NCBI GenBank assembly: GCA_946902875.1
Contig: OX336355.1
Location: forward strand, 7,957,347-8,021,346
Direction of reading: 5' to 3'
DNA: 64,000 nt
DNA from: Nematopogon swammerdamellus
Taxonomy: Eukaryota; Arthropoda; Insecta; Lepidoptera; Adelidae
Shown here: positions 42,633 through 55,015 of the stretch, one piece after another
How positions within the stretch are numbered: position 1 is the stretch's first letter
Layout: each line of letters starts with the position of its first letter
Translations under genes and position numbers: made by a program
Notes under the pieces: model-generated
Databases searched by the model: none
What the model was told of the DNA's origin: nothing
The model's input: only the letters and a program-made list of their open reading frames with translations

Positions 42633-43439
42633 TATAATATATATCGACTTGTATTGTATAATATCGGTTGGTAGATGGCTACACGTTTCAGCGCGGTCGC
42701 TCTGTCGTCGGCTTTCACAACTAAATTGTTCTGTAAATAAATATTGAAAGCGCAGACGTGCCGGTGACAAGTTGACTCGGATCGAATGGCGTCAGAAATA
42801 GACCAATCGATACTTTACAAATGAATCTCAAAGAATTCAATAGATGGGGTACCAACGCGTGACCGGGGCGGCGTGAGTAGGTAGTGTACGTGGCCGGTTG
42901 GTGGCGCCTTGTTAGCTTCCATTCTTCAACTCAAGGTTCCAGGTTCGAATCCGGCCGACGACGGTCTTGTGCTGTAATTTACCCAAGTTCTTGCAGCACA
43001 ACACCGACTACTCTTCTCACCCAGATTGTCGAGATACAGCTTGTGGTATGTATGTACATAATTTTATAATACCTAGCAGAAAAAGCTTTATAATTTGGCC
43101 GATGCAAAACAACTCCTAAAACTTTTTCGTTTTTTTTTTCGGCACGAATGGTGGAAAATGTTGCCAGTAAGCAGAAGCATTTACAGCTTTTACGGTTTTC
43201 TCAGAACGTTCCCAAGCATTTGGTCCCGACCTGTACAGACAGCAAACAAGTGAATCTAAAACCCATTCGGCCCAACGGAACGAGCTCTGCGCTCCGCCCT
43301 GACTGCACCAGAAGCACTGCTCTAAATACGCTGAAACAGCAGGACAATGCAGCTGGGAAATCTTCCTAGCAGTGGCGTATCAAGGGGCAAGGTGAATTTC
43401 AAAGAGAACTCGTGTCGGGCGACTTTTCGCCGTCTTAAG
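42633..43439. other. No gene seen; SINE tail fragment at 42964-43057
   Basis: CTTGTGCTGTAATTTACCC...TTGCAGCACAACACCGACTA at 42964-43057 is the 3' module of the second SINE family (compare 59395-59705). A 73-codon frame at 43148-43369 has no recognisable features and is probably chance. Confidence 0.4.
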
Positions 43440-43826
43440 TTTTTTTTTTTTATGAAAACTGACACTGTCGACTACATCGCTAACCTACAACATCCGTTAT
43501 GTATGTCAACCCATTATGTTATGTTATGATAAACCTTGGTGGTCAGTGCTTCCCTTTGGTCGTGCCGGCTACACTGAATTAAACGTCGGTCGAAACATAG
43601 CCGTTTCGACCGACGTTTCATTCAGTGCGGTCATATCAACGGGGGCGGGTTAAACCCTACCACCTAGTAAGCTAAGAAGGAAACGGACCTACGGTTTTAC
43701 GTGGAATCCGAAACACTGTCAGCCTCCAACGGTCGAACGGTCACCCATCTAAGTTCTGACCGCGCGCAGGTGTGCTTATGATCACAAATGACAGTCAACC
43801 GTTGGCACAACTGAGCTACTTAACAT
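43440..43826 (-). mobile_element. SINE with tRNA/5S head
   Basis: Inverse orientation: T run at 43440-43451, body, GGTTTCGGATT-like B box, and a clear 5S-like AGATGGGTGACCGTTCGACC around 43733-43765, then a decayed A box. The outermost CCGTGTGGGG module is missing. Confidence 0.7.
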
Positions 43827-46046
43827 CAGGTAAAAATAGTGTACGTAATTTTTAAAGCTTTATACTATATTTATAGTATAAAGCTTTGAAAATGAATGCG
43901 TAGATACGACACTGCTCTCTAATCGAACCTAGTCGGAGAACTTAGAACGTAAGATACCTTTGAAGTGGACCCCCGAGCACAGTCTAGAGAGTAGAGAGGC
44001 AATCGTAGTAAAAGGTACTCTCCCACCGATTAGCTCCTCATCGAACGCTACCTCTCGGTTCAAATCGAGTTGGACTCGCCGCCGCCATTTGCATTTCATG
44101 TCGGCGCGTCGCTCCACCAACCAAGGCCGCCCTCTCAAAAAGTTAAAATAAAAAAAAAACCTACACATTAAAAATCCAAAATCGATGTGTGTTAAATGTT
44201 TCTGCTTAGGTACCTAATTAAAGGCGTCGGGGGACCGAGTTCAATTTTGTTTACTTACCGCTCCCCCAACGCCTTTAATTAACTAAGCAGAAATAATGTG
44301 GTACTTTTTGAGGGTTTTTCTAGTGTCGGATGTTTTTAAAATTTGTAATTTAAATTTTATTTCACCCTCCTGTCGCTCCGCGTTGTGTCGGTGTTGCCAC
44401 TATTGTCTGCAGAGCAGAGACCGACAGATTATTGCTGGAAAATTATGTCTGCCTTGCGCACGCAGAGTATTAGTTGTGTAGTATTTTCCATCATAATTAT
44501 AACTTTTGGTTCACATAACTGCATGGCATGGGTAATGCGATCCTGCGTATTCTGAAGCCGGAGAAAAGTTAAATTAATACAGTGAAACAGCGATAGGTGT
44601 GTGCATAAATTATTCTCGAATAGCCGTGACAGAACAAACAAAGCTAGTTGTGTTGACTCAAGGGACACCCGATGGCCTAGCTCCGTATTGTGGTACTAGC
44701 ATTGCAGTTATTATAGATACAAGCGAGATAAATACAACTAAACCTGTAAGACTGGAGTGACGAACGCGGAGCGATAGAGCTTGTGCATGCTACCTTTCTC
44801 CTCTGCCACCTCGCTGTTTCTTCGTCGCTACCTCTCCGCAATCTCAAGAAATTTAAAGGGGAAAAAAAAAACTGTTTCCCTACCTACCTTTATTCAGTGC
44901 GGTATGCATAATACGTATGTATGTAGTATACATACAATGATATTTTAGGAAAGATAGGTTATCTATATGACATTCAGTGCTCACACATGGCACGTCCTTG
45001 AAAAGTTGAGAAGAACTATTAAGTGATGCGTCGACTCGAATAGTCTTATCCAATTATTAGAATTAGTGCAGAATCTCATTATTACACACGACGGCATTTT
45101 CGATGTGTTAGCGGCTCGTGGTTAGCGGTCCGAACGAGTGCGTAGTTGGTGGGCGACTAACTTCAGACAGGACTGTGGTCTTGTATTTAATGTGCCGCTT
45201 GGGAGCTCAGATAACCTATCTACCTCCTTTTAACTTATAATATCATTGTATACTTAAATATCTTTATTGCGCACAGAATTCATACAAATTAAGTACAATA
45301 GACGAGCTTAATACCATAGTCCATAAGGCTTTTTATTTTAGCGAACCTTTGGGATGTAGGAGAAGTACATGCTATTGAACAAGAATATTTTTTGCCAACT
45401 ATATAGAAATCAATATGATAAACTACAAGCGAATACTACATAAATTGATACTTTAAAACGCATATTATATGTTATTATAATATTTAATAGTTTTATTTAA
45501 GTCTATTTTTATATAATTTATCGGATGGAATTTGAATGTATCCCTTGATCACCTCGCCGCTACCTCGACCGCTTATCGCTGGTCACACTGACCGCGAACC
45601 CGAGAGATCCATTTTGAGCGAAGGCTACGATGAATCGAGCTAAGTTGATCTCGACGGACCAAGTTAGGATTGTGTGTCTGATCGCTTTCCTAGGTAGATG
45701 AATAAACCTGGGTCAATTAGGCACCCGTAGATGATTTTGTTAGGTCAAAAAAATTACTAAAAGTTAATTTTTCCTATAGCTTTCATAGTCATCTCTTGAT
45801 GAATGGCCGATTTGACCACCTAAGTTTATGCATAGGCTAGTTAACTAGTTATCTGTCGGCTAAAGTAACATTTCTCATAGAATTGACAGGAGTTAAACGC
45901 CAGCTACATTTTAGCAGAAGGTTGTGAAATCGGCACTTAGTCGGAGGATATCGTCAAATTGAGTGACATCTGTCAATGGCCGAGCTTCGTTTCTAGCAAA
46001 TCATAACAGTTCCAATATCGTGATATCGTGTGATTTCAAGTAGATT
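43827..46046. other. No gene seen
   Basis: Mixed AT-rich and moderately GC-rich DNA, with a 95-bp hairpin at 44199-44293 listed separately. Short frames show no motif. Nothing else could be assigned. Confidence 0.3.
44199..44293. repeat. 95-bp hairpin repeat
   Basis: TTTCTGCTTAG...TAATTAAAGGCGT is mirrored by ACGCCTTTAATTAACTAAGC and AGAAA around a 30-base loop. It looks like a very short MITE. No target duplication was found. A related piece (AAAGGAGTCGGTGGACCG) is at about 52020. Confidence 0.55.
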
Positions 46047-46146
46047 GTCGTCTCTGTCGCACAGGCGTGCGAGCTCGTGCGACAGAGACGACGCTCTACA
46101 ACCGGATTGTCTCTGTCTAAAGCTCGATGTTCATTATTTACCGCCG
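46047..46146. repeat. Truncated copy of the CTCTGTCGCAC hairpin MITE
   Basis: GTCGTCTCTGTCGCAC and GTGCGACAGAGACGAC form an inner hairpin, followed by the right terminal motif AAAGCTCGATGTTCATTATT and then TACCGCCG. Compared with the complete copy at 48181-48350 the left terminus is missing. Confidence 0.6.
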
Positions 46147-46637
46147 CGTACTGTACACAGACTGTGCCGCGTCATCAACAAAGTCGATCTCGTGTGCGAC
46201 GATATATTTCATTAAAATCTTTCTTTACCCGCTCCTATCAACAGACTATTCAATTCTAAGAAGCAAAGAGTCACCTTAGAAGGAAGTACTCGTTTATCCA
46301 AGTGCAGGTAAGGCCACGATAAAACCACAAGCGCATTTTATCGCATATCGATCGCACTGCAAATATGCACCGACATAGATACATGATAGTATAGACACGG
46401 CACACGTCAGCTGCCGTGCCGCGCACGCAACACTGCAGAGCCTAGGCAGACTTTCAACTTATAAAATATTGAAATACCTAATGCAAGACTATTTCAGTTT
46501 TCCGTATTTTAGTTCACCTCACTCCCTGTAACTGTGGATATTTTGGCAGCATATGATTGCAATAATTTGGCAATAATATTCATATAGACTAGAACTTTAT
46601 GATGACGGATAAATTAGCGTCATCACAAGTTACTATA

Positions 46638-46756
46638 CTCAAATCAAAACAAACGTGCAGCTCGCACAAGAAAATTTTATGGCTTAGTGAAGGTAGATTC
46701 CCTTCACTGAGCCATAAAACTTTATTATGCGAACTGCACGTTTGTTTTGATTTGAG
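46638..46756. repeat. 119-bp near-perfect hairpin
   Basis: CTCAAATCAAAACAAACGTG...TATGGCTTAGTGAAGG is mirrored to its inverse with a loop of only a few bases (GTAGATTC region). Likely a MITE. As RNA it would fold into one long stem. Confidence 0.65.
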
Positions 46757-47263
46757 AATAATGAAATGAATGAAACATTATAAAAAAAATATCAACTAGA
46801 ATATGTAGACAAACAAAACTGTATCTATTTCGGAAAATTCTCCAATATTGAGCAATGTTCATTGACTTCAATAAAACTATACTGACCGCCAACGCTCTTG
46901 ACACACGGGGCCATAAAACAATTAAGCGCTAGGGTTGTGCATGTTCCGTACGCACTGTCGATACTTTGAGTACCTACTAATGAATTGAGTATTGCAAAGA
47001 GAGATTAGTGTAAATAGTTCGAAGAATCGGGTATAACTCACACGTGCTTTGCACTGCAGAGTATGCAAAACAAGTGTGACGCATCTCCGACTCCATTAGA
47101 ATAAAATTTTTATTATGTGTTTTGTTTTTTAATTTTCCTTAGTTTATTAGTCTTTCTTTTCTCTTACTACTTATAGATATCTATGGCAATGTGACCTGAA
47201 AACTGCACCGACGACCGTATCAAGGAATGCCAATTTTCCGTGAAAATTTCGTTACTAAAACTT

Positions 47264-47400
47264 GGGTGGATCAACTTTTTCTTGTAACGTAAAAACCAGC
47301 TAAAAAGTACAAAATTTAAAGAATTAATGTAATTAGGTGAATTTATCAAGATAATAAGTTTTCAGACATATACCAAAAACAAGAAAAAGTTGATCCACCC
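47264..47400. repeat. 137-bp MITE with 22-bp perfect inverted ends
   Basis: GGGTGGATCAACTTTTTCTT at 47264 is matched inversely at 47379-47400. The interior is AT-rich. I see no clear target duplication. Confidence 0.6.
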
Positions 47401-48180
47401 ATTTAAAAACGAGTAAGTTTACCAGAAATTAAAGTTATTTCCCCCAAAGCCCCTATCATAGCACCTCTACCTTCACCTGGTAGTCGATTTATTACAAGTC
47501 TACCCCCATCCTATCGTCCAATGTCAAGGTATATTTATTCCGAAGTGGCCGCCCGCAAGCAGGGGCACACTTGCCAACTTGATTGACCTATACGACAATA
47601 GCCACTTAGGGCCGGATGCATTACCTACGTTGTGCGGCGGCTGGCGAGGTGGCCGGTGACGTCATCGCCCAAGTGACGAGGTGTGGAAAGTCAACTGCAT
47701 GGTTACTCTACCGTCTTAAGTTCGACTTTGCTATGGAGACAGATCTAATGGCGTATTTTTACCAATGTGAAATCAGTCTAAACTCTAAAACTTTAGACTG
47801 CTGGCGAGTTATTACACCCGTTTTTTTTCTCGCCGAGAATGGACTAATACAAAATTATTGTGACTCTCCATCCAAGTGTAATGTATCAGCAATTAGATCA
47901 ATAAAGAAATTGAAATCAATGATTTTAGAATGTAAAATAGCTATGGTCGTTCTGATACAATTTCTATAGGTGTATCGTTATGGTTATATCGAGCTACTAA
48001 TATTGTCACTTGTGGGCAGTAATAGAAATATATATTAATTATTTATGTGGTAAACAATTATTTCAAGGTGACACAAATTTCGCATTAACTAGTTAAGTAA
48101 GTGGGCTGGGCGTTGCACAACCTATTCTAACAATTTAGCGTCGTATCTATAGGTACAGTAACGCTACAAAATTAGATATA
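47401..48180. other. No gene seen
   Basis: Contains a 117-codon open frame (47616-47969) without recognisable motif, codon pattern or neighbours. I treat it as chance. Confidence 0.3.
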
Positions 48181-48350
48181 CAGTTCCCCGCAGCAAATGA
48201 TGCGTGTCGAGCTTTAGAAAGAGACCACCCGGTTGTAGAGCGTCGTCCCTGTCGCACAAGCTCGCACTTCCCTGTGCGACAGGGACGACGCTCTATAACT
48301 GAATTCTCTCTTTCTAAAGCTCGACACGCATTATTTGCTGCCGGGAACTG
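48181..48350. mobile_element. Complete 170-bp hairpin MITE
   Basis: CAGTTCCCCGCAGCAAATGA...GTCGAGCTTTAGAAAGAGA is mirrored at the right end (TTTCTAAAGCTCGACACGC...GGGAACTG). An inner stem GTCGTCCCTGTCGCAC faces GTGCGACAGGGACGAC. The whole element is one long hairpin. A truncated relative is at 46047-46146. Confidence 0.7.
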
Positions 48351-48599
48351 TGCGTACAGCTATTTTAATGCGAAACATCGGGTTGTAGAGAAGACACCCA
48401 ATGCGTACCTAAGTGGGAAGAGTAAGGACATACTCTCTCGCCGTAAGCATTGGCTGTTCTTCTCTAAAAGCAGGTATGCATGTGCCGAACAAATATTTAC
48501 TTGAGCACGTTACTAAACGCAACTAAATCTCAAAAAATTCTCATGTTCGAGCATCTGTACCGTGCGCGAAAAAGACGTCCGCGCGTGAAACAGCTACAG

Positions 48600-48765
48600 C
48601 TGTGAAAATAATGTATATGGGCCGAAGCTATAACAACATTAATAAACCGGCTTTCTAATAAAAAAAACCGCATCCAAATCGGCCCATCCGTTTGGGAGCT
48701 ACGATCCCACAGGCAGATACACAGACTTATAACACCCCTCCCTTTGCGTCAGGGGTTAAAAAGGG
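48600..48765 (+). repeat. Repeat with AAATCGGCCCATCCG motif
   Basis: AACCGCATCCAAATCGGCCC, then GTTTGGGAGCTACGATCCC and ACACCCCTCCCTTTGCGTCA, ending GGGGTTAAAAAG, is the conserved 3' portion of a repeat common in Lepidoptera. I cannot name its class from this fragment. Confidence 0.45.
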
Positions 48766-48837
48766 CGAGGCGCGTGTTTTCAAAAAGTCTCGCTCTTTTG
48801 CGATGGTTATTCATCTGTGCGGCAACTGTACCTTTGT

Positions 48838-48894
48838 AACAATTGCGCAATGCACTCACAACCCCTTCGTTTGTGCGTGCATTGCGCAATTGTT
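48838..48894. repeat. 57-bp perfect-stem hairpin
   Basis: AACAATTGCGCAATGCAC and its inverse GTGCATTGCGCAATTGTT enclose a short loop with a further TCACAA/TTGTG pairing. Size and shape resemble a pre-microRNA or a tiny MITE, but nothing else supports a microRNA. Confidence 0.45.
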
Positions 48895-51800
48895 CGCGTA
48901 TTTAACTTCACACTGGCAAAAATGAGGTGGCGTCTGATCGGTTTCTCATATCCTATTTAGATGCTCATCATTGTTCCCATAATAATTGAATGTCATTTCA
49001 TTTTCGCACGTATCCCCATCATAACAGCGGCCAGGCAGCCAGGGTGATCCATTAATGTTGTCATTAATCAAATTCCAGGGCTGATGGATGTGGAACTCAG
49101 CGCTTGTGTCACGGTGTGCACCGCTCACATAGACAGACGCCCTGCCAACCTAAGATAACTCTTATTTATATAACTATAAGAGCCATTTTTGCTTACTGAT
49201 ACTGGACAATATGTATAGGTATACGCTTTCAGTGCAACATTTATATGCTGACTGAATTATATATTCGGACGCCTACGGGACTTTATCGTTAATCATACCT
49301 ACGGATGCTGTATTCTATCTAATCAGCTCTTATGTAATAGGTCGGTACAACAGAATTAACTCTAACCACTTGAAGCTAAATAAAAGCTCGTAATGAAATC
49401 CAGTCAATGTTATAATCGATCGCGTTTCATTGAAAATTCTACTGAACCAATTTCAAAAGAACTTTATCTGGTTGTATTTTCCATATCTCTTAGGTTATTT
49501 ACTATAACGCTTCATAAGAGCTTAAATATTGTAAAGATAGATCAAATCTCAAATCAAGAGATGTTGGAGAATAATCTCTGCCAAACTTTGAATCTAAATC
49601 TACCATTCCCGTAAGCCCAACTTAAAAGCGGGAAAACCCATAAAGAATGTGTCATCAAAAACAATATATTAATATATTAATTAATTGAAACGGCCTTCTT
49701 GATTTATTCTATTAAAATCGGCAAAATGAAACGATCCTCAATATTTTGGAAAGAATTTCTGCTGTAAATCGTAAATCTAAATGCATGTTTAACATTCATC
49801 CCATCAAGAAATAAATATTAACCGGAAGCAAACAAGAAAAGGGCAAAGCACTAAGAAGTCGCATACCCATTTCTAATAAACTCATTCCTTTGAAGTTATA
49901 AATAGGCAGCAGTCTAGTCCAGGGCAAATGCCTTTCAATAAAATATCGGATTCTGTTTGGGACGACAACGTCGAAGGGAAATTGAAGGAAAGGACTTTAT
50001 AGCGCACTATCGCTCGCTAAAAGTTAGCTCATTTCCTCAGCAACCTCCGATCCACTAGTCCAGGAAATAGTAAGAACTTCTGTCAAGTGTTTAGGCCGTT
50101 TCTTAGTCGGCCGTAGTCGTTATAGGCCGTTTATAGTAATATGAACGACATAGAAATCCATTATTGTCTGTTTCTGAAACCTTTATAGGTCCGACTAAAT
50201 GTACTGCGTAAGGTCAAAATGGTAAACCAACGAAGTACCTTATATTAATATAAAATAGCTCCATTATCTCTTGTAAAATGTCATTGAAATGCCTGTCCCA
50301 ATTACTGCGTCGTCGTGTGGATTTGCGACGTTGTTACTCTTCCCCCAGTTTAGTTTAACAGTAGGCCCAATTCTCTCAGATTTCTATCCCAGCTATATCT
50401 TACCGCGCGTTCAGTGATAGTGAAGGGCGGAATCCAACATGCTCTCAAGCATTAGTATTGCGAAGACGTCTAGGGCCCTCCACAGGGTGTTTATAAGGAA
50501 GGCTCTTCCTCCCAAAGGCTCCACTACGAGTATAAACGCCGTCATTAAGACGAGTGCCCAGGAAGAGCCCCCTTAAGCATTCAACCCACGGATACCAAAA
50601 TCGCTGCTCAAGATACCTTCATTACATAAAATACCTTATTTAGTTGGTCGTAAGGTGCAATTTTGGGTTCTGATTTTTTTTTCGAAACAGGAAGATGGTT
50701 GCTTTCTAGATACCCATTCAATACAGTATTTATTTTATAGAGAGACTATGTAGAAACTGGCATGAATGTTTTAAGGTCCAGTCTGCCTGCTCCCCACAAT
50801 ATCAGAATATTTTCTTAGACTCGTGATGTGTTTGGTTATACAAGACATTTTTTACAGGATCGTGCTTTAGCATCAATGATATTATATGTTTAAAAATGTT
50901 ACATACGTTGTCTACACGACATTCGGTGTTTACAAATGGCACGACCTTGAGCGTCACAATATTACAAGAGCAAGTAGGATGGCATGTCTGTTGTTGAGAG
51001 CAAAAAAGAGAAAAGTATATGTTCAGGCGGGGCATTTGTCCTGGTTTTAAATTGCCACTAGCGGAGCTAGGACAACACATCGACCTATTTTAAACATATA
51101 ATATTATTGTATAGGATTATCTAAACTTCAGATTTACCTTATCAACTCATAACTCGAAAATAATCGAATTTACATTAGATACCTACATAAAAATACTTTG
51201 CTCCAAACACTTTTAAGTGCAGAATCAAGCACAATGGGCGGACTTATCTCTTACAGAGATTTGGTATTAACTTTTTGTTCGTTTTCTATACTCCGTTTGT
51301 TATCTCTTACTCTCGCTGCTGCACTTGACGCTAACGCAATGCTCTCACCATAGAAGCAAAGATCCCACCATGCTAAGTAGCAGAGTATGAATCGTGCGTG
51401 ACTGTGAGGACAACTTCTTCTTCTTCTTCTTTTAAATAGTGGCAACGGTCTCGACTGAGACACTCCTGCCAGTGTCATGTACAGTGGAAATTCATGCTGT
51501 AGTGTGGTCTATTTATCCTGAACAATAGATGCAGAGCCTGGTTGGTTACACACAACATGTACAAACATGGAACAAACATAAAGGAATCATGAAATACACA
51601 TAATAAAAACCTTATACAGGCATATGAGAGAAAAAATACAACAGAATATAGATGAATATAATATCTAGGAAATGTAGGACCACTAACTAGGTCAATTGCA
51701 TTGCACGTCCAAAAAACGTTTGAAGCAAGCAAAGAAGCATGTTTATAGAAAGGGCATTAACTCGCCCAGCAGAGGAAAAGGTGAAATCAAGATGAAATTA

Positions 51801-52149
51801 AATACAAATATATTATGTCTATCCTTGTCACACATGTGGACTCACGCTTCTTTATCAAATCAACACCCGTGCGTGTTACGAGCTATCCGATGCAAATTGT
51901 ACACGTCGTGTGTGTGTGTATGTATTATGTTGTTGGGGACGAAGTTTGTTTGTAATGTATGAAAATAAAAAAAAAAACCCGACCTCTAAAAAGTCTAAAA
52001 TAATTTCCGTTTACTTACTTAAAGGAGTCGGTGGACCGCTAAATTCCCGGGCAGCTCTGAGTTTTTTATATTTTATTTACTTAGCGGTACAAAATATTTG
52101 TATCGCTCAACAGCCATCCACTGAATGCTGGCCTCAGTTAGGGGATGCA
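48895..52149. other. 3.2 kb without recognisable gene or repeat
   Basis: AT-rich DNA with a CTT microsatellite at 51415-51433. Around 50480-50570 GGAAGGCTCTTCCTCCC and GGAAGAGCCCCC face each other, a small imperfect inverted repeat. Open frames below 95 codons show no motif. It could be intron of the gene starting at 16946. Confidence 0.35.
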
Positions 52150-52250
52150 GAACCGGTCTTTATTTAAGAACCGAAAATTTCGGTTCCGGTTCTTATGAAG
52201 AACCGGGTACCCGATTCTTTTCGGTTCTTTTCGGTTCTTCAGAATTCGGT
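52150..52250. repeat. GGTTCTT/AAGAACCG minisatellite
   Basis: Repeated AGAACCG and CGGTTCTT words (AAGAACCGAAAATTTCGGTT, CTTTTCGGTTCTTTTCGG) form a short self-complementary array. No gene. Confidence 0.5.
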
Positions 52251-52539
52251 GACAGACAGTATTAATTATGCTACGTCATAGATAATGTAAAGCAACAAGC
52301 AACAAATTAAAACGAGTTTTTATTAGAAGTAACTTTTTAATCGGTAATAAAATCTAAAACAGGTAACTTTTATTAAAGTATTTTCAAAGTAACTATCATT
52401 ATTCCTAATTAACACCACAACTGTGAGATCACACACAACACAAATCAGCTACAGTACAGTATATCCTCTTTTATTTACTACCAAATTTAAGTTCCGCAAA
52501 TTCCTTTAAAATTATCTCTCGTATAGTTGCCATTCGTAA

Positions 52540-52873
52540 TATAGATAGATATCACACACGCTGAATCCCGACAATCGGGGTAAGCAGAGTTATCGGTGTT
52601 GTGCTGCAAGAACTCTGTTAAATTACAGCACAACACCGACCACCACGTTTCGCAAAGTATTCGAACAAGATTAAATCGATCAAGCAGCAAGTAAGGCACG
52701 AAGACCCACCTGCTGGATGACTCAGTGGAAGTACCGTGCCAAGGTGAGAGGTGGCGAGCCTGTCGCCCTTTAGCATGGCATCTTGTTCTTATCCCTTAGT
52801 CGCCTTTTACGACATGCATGGGGAGAGATGCAGTGGGGTAATTCTTTTTAAGTACCGAACCCACACGGTAATA
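52540..52873 (-). mobile_element. SINE of the second family (shared head, different tail)
   Basis: On the minus strand: CCGTGTGGGTTCGGTAC head, GCATGTCGTAAAAGGCGACT, then a different 3' module (AAGAACAAGATGCCATGCTA ... GTTGTGCTGTAATTTAACAG ... GATTGTCGGGATTCAGCGTG). The head is the same as in the SINE at 3936-4366, the tail is not. Confidence 0.7.
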
Positions 52874-53357
52874 TAGATAGGCATTAATTAGGCAATTTAA
52901 GTAGGCAGAGTGGTCAGATTCTTAAGTATTCACGTTCATTCTGTAAATATTAATGCTCTTGTGAGCGGTGGTAGTGTGGGTTAATTATTTCTAAGTGACT
53001 ATAATAAATAATAATTATAAGGTACTTAAAATATTGTGACTTGGGAAGTTTGTTTGTCAGTTCTTCGCATTGAACAAAGAGATTTTATGTATAGAGTGAG
53101 CACTACGAAGAAAGAATACAGAGAAATGACGGCCAATAGCTGAGGTATGAGGTAAGGTAGCGGGGTGGCGGAACGCTGAGCCGCGCGGGGCGGGAAGCGA
53201 GCGGGAGAGGGGCTAGCTAGCGAGCGACTAGCGGCTAGCGGCCCGGCCGGCCCGGCCGGTCAGTCAACACGTGCATTGGAATACGTAGGGTTGTCACTTA
53301 GTCTACCAAAATATATTTTTCGATTTATTATTTTACGAGTAGGTATTATGGGTAATT
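52874..53357. other. CpG-rich islet at 53150-53280, otherwise no gene
   Basis: 53150-53280 is abruptly GC-rich (AGCGGGGTGGCGGAACGC, GGCCCGGCCGGCCCGGCC) in AT-rich surroundings. It could be a small promoter or first exon, but I see no start codon with a sensible frame. The rest is AT-rich without features. Confidence 0.35.
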
Positions 53358-53420
53358 GTGCCCGTAGTCTAGTGGTAACGCTTCTCAATGCAGAAGTTGC
53401 GGGTTCAAATCCCGGGCACT
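53358..53420 (+). tRNA. tRNA-like sequence, probably a pseudogene
   Basis: GTGCCCG at the start can pair with CGGGCAC at the end. TAGTCTAGTGG is a good A box, GGTTCAAATCC a good B box, and CTTCT/AGAAG could form the anticodon stem. But the whole is only 63 bases, the anticodon loop would be 6 rather than 7 bases, and the D and T stems do not pair fully. It is probably a decayed tRNA or the head of a tRNA-derived SINE rather than a working tRNA gene. I cannot assign an amino acid. Confidence 0.4.
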
Positions 53421-53895
53421 AACTAATGTACTTATTTATTTCCTTGATAAGGATTGATATACGTGCATTTCATAACGAATAGGTACGATCGCTCCGATGA
53501 AGAAAAATAAAGTTAGGTAACTAGTGCACACTGGTCTATGAAAGGTATTTTTGTGTAAACTGCTTCTGATTTCCACTGGTCACCATGTACGAGTAATCGA
53601 ACCGGCTATAACAAATTGTGACAAGTTCGAGTGCAATATGACTGCCATAAGAATACTCAATAAACAATAAAACAACAACAATAAAAACAATACCTCCTAT
53701 GTCAGTGGGCAGAGTCCGTGCCTAGCAGTGGGACGTTTTAAAGGATTATAGAAGAAAACAGATAGTGAATTTAATCGAAAAAAACGTTTTTATGTATTTA
53801 AACTTAAAATACAGAACTATAATAACTTGAAATATATACCTAAACTTGTATGGGTTTTTAAATTACCGTGGTAATTTGACATTTTAAGAAGTAAC
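53421..53895. other. No gene seen
   Basis: AT-rich. A CAATAAACAATAAAACAACA stretch near 53660 may be a repeat tail. Nothing else could be assigned. Confidence 0.3.
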
Positions 53896-54030
53896 AACGG
53901 CTTTACTCGCTATCGAAATACGAGCTGTGTGGCTCGACATTTCGGCCAGAGTGCTCATGATGATGGGCCATACGTTTGGCCCGAAACGTCGAGCCACACA
54001 GCTCGTATTTCGACCGCGAGTAAAGCCGTT
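53896..54030. repeat. 135-bp hairpin MITE
   Basis: AACGGCTTTACTCGC...GAAATACGAGCTGTGTGGCT is mirrored by the inverse with a short central loop around CTCATGATGATGGGCC. Both ends are AACGGCTTTACTCGC. Likely a MITE. No clear target duplication. Confidence 0.65.
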
Positions 54031-54054
54031 TTGTATTCTTATAATACCTATATA

Positions 54055-54312
54055 TATAATAAGGGATATGACTCCCTTCTTATATCACTAGGTGGTAGGG
54101 TTTAACCCGGCCGGGTTGGTACCACCGCACTGAATGAAAGGTCGGTCGAAACGGCTATGTAAATAGTTTGTGTTTTCCGTCCAGTTCAGTGTAGCCGGCA
54201 CGACCGAAGGGAAGCACTGACGTGGCACCAAGTTCACCCGGTGTTATGGGCTGACATCACGGATGTTGTAGGTGATGTAGCCAACCGTGTCAGTTTCCAT
54301 AAAAAAAAAAAA
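54055..54312 (+). mobile_element. 5'-truncated SINE
   Basis: Starts within AAGGGATATGACTCCCTTC and continues through the complete body to CAGTTTCCAT and an A tail at 54299-54312. The CCGTGTGGGG head is absent. Confidence 0.75.
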
Positions 54313-55015
54313 CCTACACTTAATAACTAGAATAATATCTAAAAAACTAAACTTAATAATAAAGAATTCATAACTGCGGTCTTGGCCTTGGACTAAACTT
54401 AAAATCTCCAAACCAAATATACATAAAATAAAGAGTGCAGCATTTATTAAAAAAAATATATATATATATAACTAAAAAAACCATTAGGTATACTTTGGAC
54501 TACACACACAAACACAACTAAAATAACTCTTCCTCCGTACTTAAACAAAATAATTTAAATTTCACTTTACACAAATTTCAATTTTCACTTTCCCTTAAAC
54601 AATGTATCATCTTGGACTATTTTTATCCATCTTTCTCGTATTGATCCCGTAGTAGGATGTGGAAACCTTGTAAAAAAAATTTTTTTCTTGAAAATTTCTC
54701 AATTACTTACTAATTAAAAAAAATTAAAAGAATAGCGACAACCCTAATTAGCGGTCAATTCACTCTCATATTTTAACGTGGTTTAATACATATTTATTTA
54801 CTTTCATACATTATATCCCAGAACTCTATTTCTAATCATTCATATGTGGCAGCCCTAATGAGCGCGTTCAATTTGTTTAATTAAATAATGCTTATGTTAT
54901 TGCAATGCGAGGTCAATACATAAAATGTACAAAATTTTCAAATTGAAGTAGCGTTGTGACAGCCCTAATTGGCCAGTTGAACGAAATATTTCTAAGCACA
55001 TGGAAAACAAGATAT
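54313..55015. other. AT-rich; weak repeats of a CCCTAAT-centred motif
   Basis: Three related words occur about 100-120 bp apart: GACAACCCTAATTAGCGGTC (54737), GGCAGCCCTAATGAGCGCGT (54849) and GACAGCCCTAATTGGCCAGT (54958). They may be decayed tandem units. No gene was seen. Confidence 0.35.

Noticed and set aside
47616..47969. 117-codon frame as a gene
   Set aside because: No family resemblance, unusual codon mix, and AT-rich surroundings without splice or polyadenylation context.
53358..53420. Functional tRNA gene
   Set aside because: The length is too short and the anticodon loop is 6 bases. Listed only as tRNA-like.
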